From: Acidobacteriota bacterium
GTDB taxonomy: Bacteria > Acidobacteriota > Blastocatellia > Pyrinomonadales > Pyrinomonadaceae
Direction: 5' to 3'
DNA: 33,804 nucleotides
Assembly: GCA_018269075.1 (NCBI GenBank)
Contig: JAFDVJ010000097.1
Location: forward strand, 1 to 33,804
Shown here: piece after piece, positions 30,096 through 33,804 of the stretch
How the letters are laid out: each line of letters starts with the position of its first letter
Position numbering within the stretch: the first letter of the stretch is position 1
Notes under the pieces: model-generated
What the model was told of the DNA's origin: nothing
What the model saw: only the letters and a program-made list of their open reading frames with translations
The model's database searches: none
Made by a program: the position numbers and the translations under genes

Positions 30096-32138
30096 ATGTT
30101 TCGAACATTACAGAACCCCGGCACTTTTTTTCCGGATTCGTTTCAGAGGATCGAGAACGACAATATTATGAATGTTCCCTTCGATGCGGCGACGACCGAG
30201 ATTTTCGACCAATTATTCGCGCTCTACGGGACGATCACGCCGTCCGGAAAAGTTCTCGATCTGGCCGGCCGGATCTTCGAAAAAACCCGGCTCGACCCGC
30301 GGCTGCTGATCGGCCAGCAGCTGACCGAAACCGTTTTCTGGCAGTCGTCCGAGCAGAGCTACCGGATGATCGCCGACGCGGTCGAGGCGGCCGGCAAAGG
30401 CATCCGGTCGAATACCGTCCTCGAATTCCGGGTCGATAAAACCGAAAAGATCTTTCTCGAGCTCGATCTCTGCCCGGTTTACCGTCCGGAAAACGACGAG
30501 CGCCGGCTGACCCATATTTTCCTTTGCGGCCGCGACGTGACGGCCCGCGAAAAGGAGATCGAATTTTATAAACGCCGCAGCGAACAGCTTTTATACGCCG
30601 CCGAGAGCGCGGACGTCGGGCTCTGGTTCTGGGATCTGAACGAGGGAAAAATCTTTTCGACCCCGAAATGCAACGCCTTTTTCGATCTTTCGAAATACGA
30701 CACGATCCGCTACCCGGACTTTCTCGAAACCGTTTTCCCGGACGACCGCCGGCAGCTGATCGACGTTTTTCTGGAATCGCAGAAAAACGGCACCGAATAC
30801 GACGTCGAATACCGCGTCATTCATTCGGACGGCGGCGTCGAATGGCTCTCGACAAAGGGCAAAACCTATCTCGACGCCGACGGCAGCCCGGTCAGTATGA
30901 TGGGGATCGTCCGCCGGATCACCGACCGCAAAAACGCCGACCGCGAAATCTCGCGGGTTTACGAGCTCGAACGAAAAGCCCGCGACGAGGCCGAGGAGGC
31001 CAACCGGGCGAAGGATTATTTTCTGGCCTTCGTCTCGCACGAGCTGCGGTCCCCGCTCAACGCGGTGCTCGGCTGGACGAAAATCCTGCTGACCAAACAG
31101 GTCGACGAAGCGACGCGCCGGAACGCCCTCGAAACGATCGAACGCTCGGCGACCGCGCAGGCCAAGCTGATCAGCGATCTGGTCGATTCCTCGCGGATCG
31201 CCTCGGGCAAGCTGCGGCTCGAACTGCGGCCGATGAATCTCTTCGACGCGCTCAACACGGTCATCAATTCGCAAAAGCCGCTGGCCGACTCGCGGAAGAT
31301 CAGTCTCGATTTCGACAATGATTCGAAAAACATCGTCATCTTCGGCGATCTGATCCGGATCCAGCAGGTTTTCACGAACCTGCTGACGAACGCGCTCAAA
31401 TTCACGCCCGACGGCGGGCATATCCGAATCGCGATGAAAACCGGCGGGAACGAGGTCGCGGTCTCGCTCAGGGACGACGGCCAGGGCATCAGCCCCGAAG
31501 CGCTGCCGAAAATTTTCCGGCAGTTCGCGCAGGGCGATCAGAACATCTCGCGCGACCAGAACGGGCTCGGGCTCGGGCTCTCGATCGTCAAGACGCTGGT
31601 CGAAAAACACGAGGGCCGGGTGACGGCCGAGAGCGACGGCATCGGCTGCGGCGCGTGCTTTACGGTCGTTCTGCCGTTGTTCAAACAAGCGCCGGCGGTC
31701 TCCGCGCTGACCGAAAAAATAGCGGTCGGAAAGGAAACGCCGCTCGCCGGACTGCGGATTTTGCTGATCGAGGACGATCACGATTCGCGCGAGGTGCTGC
31801 AGCTTTTTCTCGAACAGAACGGGGCGCAGGTCGAAAGCGCCGAATCGGCGGCCGGCGCGTTCGCGGTTCTCGAAAACGGGGCCGGCGTCTTCGACGTGAT
31901 CGTCTCCGATCTGGCGATGCCGAACGAAGACGGCTATTCGCTGATTTCCCGGATCAGAAGTTTTCCGACCGAGAAGGGCGGCCGGATTCCCGCGCTCGCG
32001 CTCAGCGCCTTTGCCGCTAAAGACTGTCGCGAACGGGCTTTCTCGGCCGGTTTTCAAAAGTATCACACCAAGCCGTTCGACCCGGATCAGCTGATCCGCG
32101 ACATTCTCGGCCTGATCGGGAAACAATCCGAGGTATGA
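30096..32138 (+). CDS. PAS-domain hybrid histidine kinase with C-terminal receiver
   Basis: 680 residues. There is no clear ribosome site at 30096; an in-frame ATG at 30168 with AGAGGA upstream (17-nt spacing) is an alternative that loses 24 residues. No TM segments, so it is cytoplasmic. Order: an N-terminal PAS-like region (about 25-150); PAS_3 (about 165-285: SADVGLWFWDLNEGKIFS ... EYRVIHSDGGVEWLSTKG); HisKA with His315 in VSHELRSPLNAVLGW; HATPase_c with NLLTNALKFTPDGG and GLGLGLSIV; receiver domain (about 550-675) with Asp605 in VSDLAMP and Lys in HTKPFD. The terminal receiver may pass phosphate on or act as a brake. Its position beside the sigma-54 cluster suggests the same pathway. Confidence 0.9.
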   Translation: MFRTLQNPGTFFPDSFQRIENDNIMNVPFDAATTEIFDQLFALYGTITPSGKVLDLAGRIFEKTRLDPRLLIGQQLTETVFWQSSEQSYRMIADAVEAAGKGIRSNTVLEFRVDKTEKIFLELDLCPVYRPENDERRLTHIFLCGRDVTAREKEIEFYKRRSEQLLYAAESADVGLWFWDLNEGKIFSTPKCNAFFDLSKYDTIRYPDFLETVFPDDRRQLIDVFLESQKNGTEYDVEYRVIHSDGGVEWLSTKGKTYLDADGSPVSMMGIVRRITDRKNADREISRVYELERKARDEAEEANRAKDYFLAFVSHELRSPLNAVLGWTKILLTKQVDEATRRNALETIERSATAQAKLISDLVDSSRIASGKLRLELRPMNLFDALNTVINSQKPLADSRKISLDFDNDSKNIVIFGDLIRIQQVFTNLLTNALKFTPDGGHIRIAMKTGGNEVAVSLRDDGQGISPEALPKIFRQFAQGDQNISRDQNGLGLGLSIVKTLVEKHEGRVTAESDGIGCGACFTVVLPLFKQAPAVSALTEKIAVGKETPLAGLRILLIEDDHDSREVLQLFLEQNGAQVESAESAAGAFAVLENGAGVFDVIVSDLAMPNEDGYSLISRIRSFPTEKGGRIPALALSAFAAKDCRERAFSAGFQKYHTKPFDPDQLIRDILGLIGKQSEV

Positions 32139-32145
32139 TACGTCA

Positions 32146-32190
32146 AAAGGCCGGCGGAAAAGCGTTTCGATCGCTTTTCCGCCGGCCTTT
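32146..32190. terminator. Bidirectional terminator with 19-bp perfect stem
   Basis: AAAGGCCGGCGGAAAAGCG (32146-32164) and its complement (32172-32190) around the loop TTTCGAT. It lies between the convergent ends of the hybrid kinase and the VWA gene. The terminal A/T bases give short U-runs in both directions. Confidence 0.8.
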
Positions 32191-32202
32191 CGATCTCGAA
32201 TC

Positions 32203-33804
32203 TCAGCCCTTCATCCGCCGCGCTTTTTCGATCAGCTCGAGAAATTCGCCGCGGTAGTTTTTCAGATCGTTGCCGCGGGCCGCGTTGGCGATCTGCCAGA
32301 TGTTGTTGAGATTGGCGTCGCCCTTGTAATTCGAATTCCGCAGGATCATCCCGAAACCGGCGACGGCCGCCGCGAAACGCAGATTGTCCGAAGCGTTTTC
32401 GAACGCGCCGTTCTTATCCAAAAGCCCCATCGTCAACAATTTCGAGCTGTCGCCGTCGGGCTCCTTGTAACGCAGCTTGACGGTCAAAAGCTCCGAGCTG
32501 AACCGCGTGTCGGACGGCTCGACTTTGCTGTAGCGGAGATCGTCGACGCCCGGATTTTCGACCTTCTGGCCGGCCGGCACTATCTCGTAGAGCGCCGTCA
32601 CGGTATGGCCCGCGCCGATCTCGCCGGCGTCCTTGCGGTCGTCGTTGAAGTCGCGGTCGGCGAGCAGCCGGTTTTCGTAGCCGATCAGCCGGTAGCCGGC
32701 GACCTTGGCCGGGTTGAATTCGACCTGGATCTTGACGTCTTTGGCGATCGTGTAAAGCGTGCCGGCGACCTGCTGGCCGAGCGCCTTTCGCGCTTCCTCG
32801 CTCGAATCGATATAGGCGTAGTTGCCGTTGCCCTTGTCGGCGAGCTTTTCCATCATCGAATCGTTGAGATTGCCCGCGCCGAAACCGAGCACCGAGAGAA
32901 AGATGCCGCTTCCGCGTTCCTTTTCGATCAGCCCGACGAGCTCGTTGTCGCCCGTCATCCCGACGTTGAAATCGCCGTCCGTCGCAAGGATCACGCGATT
33001 GTTGCCGCCGCTGATGAAATTGTCCCGGGCGACCTGGTAAGCGAGCCGGATGCCCTGCCCGCCGTTGGTCGAGCCGCCGGCTTCGAGCCGGTCGAGCGCG
33101 GTCACGATCTCCTGTTTGTCGGCGGCCGACGTCGACGGCAGCGCGAGACCGCTCGCGCCCGCGTAAACGACGATCGCGACGCGGTCCTTCGCCGACAACT
33201 GGTTGACCATCGTCTTCAGTCCCTGTTTGAGCAGCGGCAGTTTGGCCGGGTCGTTCATCGAACCGGAAACGTCGACCAGAAAGACGAGATTCGACGGCGG
33301 CACGTTGTCGAGCGAGACTTTCCGGCCCTGCAGACCGATCTCGACGATCTTGTGATTCACGTTCCACGGGCAGGCGGCGACTTCGGTATTGACCGAAAAC
33401 GGCAGATTGCCGGCCGGCTGCGGGTAGTCGTATTCGAAATAATTGATCATTTCCTCGATCCGCACGGCGTCTTTCGGCGGCAGGCTGCCCTGATTCAGAA
33501 AGCGCCGGACGTTGGCGTAGGAAGCCGTGTCGACGTCGATCGAGAACGTCGAGAGCGGCGCGCGGACGGTTTCGAGAAACGGATTTTCCTCGATCTTCGC
33601 GTAGCGCTCGCCGTCGGCCCGCCCGTCGTAATCACCGGCGTCCTTGCGGTCCATACTCACCACCGGAGCATTCGCCGCCGGTTTCGCTTCGGTCGCGATC
33701 CTCGTTTTATCGGAATAGTCGGCCGTCCCGTTCCGGGCACTGTCCGAAGAGCTGCCCGCGCAGCCGGAGAAAATCACCGCATTAGGACTTACGCAAGCAA
33801 ATAA
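32203..33804 (-). CDS. VWA-domain lipoprotein, YfbK-like (5' end outside the window or disrupted)
   Basis: The frame is open from the stop at 32203 to the window edge. An internal GTG at 33777 (524 residues) is probably not the true start, because it lies inside the signal peptide just before the lipobox-like FSGC and leaves only five residues before that Cys. Domains in order: a Ser/Asp-rich linker; VWF N-terminal domain (FSIDVDTASYANVRRFLNQG, PPKDAVRIEEMINYFEYDYP); VWA domain with MIDAS DVSGSM, the conserved Thr/Ser and ATDGD; then a DUF3520-like C-terminal domain with GYENRLLADRDFNDD. This is the E. coli YfbK architecture. It is probably an outer-membrane or periplasm-facing lipoprotein that binds a divalent metal and a protein ligand. 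No function is established for the family. Confidence 0.85.
   Translation of the reverse strand, partial: LFACVSPNAVIFSGCAGSSSDSARNGTADYSDKTRIATEAKPAANAPVVSMDRKDAGDYDGRADGERYAKIEENPFLETVRAPLSTFSIDVDTASYANVRRFLNQGSLPPKDAVRIEEMINYFEYDYPQPAGNLPFSVNTEVAACPWNVNHKIVEIGLQGRKVSLDNVPPSNLVFLVDVSGSMNDPAKLPLLKQGLKTMVNQLSAKDRVAIVVYAGASGLALPSTSAADKQEIVTALDRLEAGGSTNGGQGIRLAYQVARDNFISGGNNRVILATDGDFNVGMTGDNELVGLIEKERGSGIFLSVLGFGAGNLNDSMMEKLADKGNGNYAYIDSSEEARKALGQQVAGTLYTIAKDVKIQVEFNPAKVAGYRLIGYENRLLADRDFNDDRKDAGEIGAGHTVTALYEIVPAGQKVENPGVDDLRYSKVEPSDTRFSSELLTVKLRYKEPDGDSSKLLTMGLLDKNGAFENASDNLRFAAAVAGFGMILRNSNYKGDANLNNIWQIANAARGNDLKNYRGEFLELIEKARRMKG

Noticed and set aside
30591..32126. 511-codon minus-strand frame opposite the hybrid kinase, and 32605-33804 opposite the VWA gene
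   Set aside because: Both real genes have clear domains on the other strand; the shadows are low-complexity Arg/Asp-rich.

Overview
The window looks like a piece of a GC-rich bacterial chromosome. The best guess is Acidobacteriota, class Blastocatellia (Pyrinomonadaceae-like). That rests on the very large delta-60/FG-GAP surface proteins with DxDxDG repeats, the thioester alpha-2-macroglobulin, the PspA plus membrane-partner pair, the TPR remnant ending in an SDPVFDSLR-type tail, and the style of the small membrane proteins and two-component genes. No rRNA, tRNA or CRISPR array was seen. The taxonomic call is inference; no database search was possible.

Left edge (1-1890) is accessory and degraded. 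It holds the 5' end of an IS3-family OrfA running off the window, an AT-rich ORF tail that appears cut by that element, a XRE/cro-type repressor broken by two nonsense codons and a frameshift, and an isolated two-gene phage head/connector module. Next, on the minus strand, come a 2111-residue alpha-2-macroglobulin (thioester CSEQ, Cys1595) and a small secreted protein behind an intercistronic hairpin. Upstream of the alpha-2-macroglobulin is a 1.15 kb non-genic stretch with paired palindromes, an exact 21-bp-period tandem array, and a 405-bp MITE-like element with 16-bp terminal inverted repeats and TTA duplications.

A circularly permuted ATP-grasp gene (minus) is divergent from a pspA gene and its two-TM coiled-coil partner (plus). 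A bidirectional terminator separates these from three tandem minus-strand paralogues of about 1000 residues each (13952-23440). Each is secreted, has about a dozen delta-60 repeats, and has a nearly identical C-terminal FG-GAP/VCBS-like module. A TPR-gene remnant and a second, classical ATP-grasp gene with a Lys/Ala-rich tail follow.

The right third (25330-32138) is a signalling cluster: a CHASE-domain histidine kinase, a 55-residue single-pass membrane protein, an NtrC-type sigma-54 response regulator, a 49-residue lmo0937-like membrane protein, and a PAS hybrid histidine kinase. Both small genes have sigma-54-type -24/-12 elements upstream. The first matches the GG-N10-GC core exactly; the second has a perfect -24 box and one change at -12. 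Their leaders also share two short motifs. I infer a self-contained phosphorelay/sigma-54 circuit whose nearest outputs are two tiny membrane proteins. This is the most promising candidate for an undescribed system here. The window ends inside a YfbK-like VWA lipoprotein whose N-terminus is cut by the window edge and possibly by another mobile-element end.
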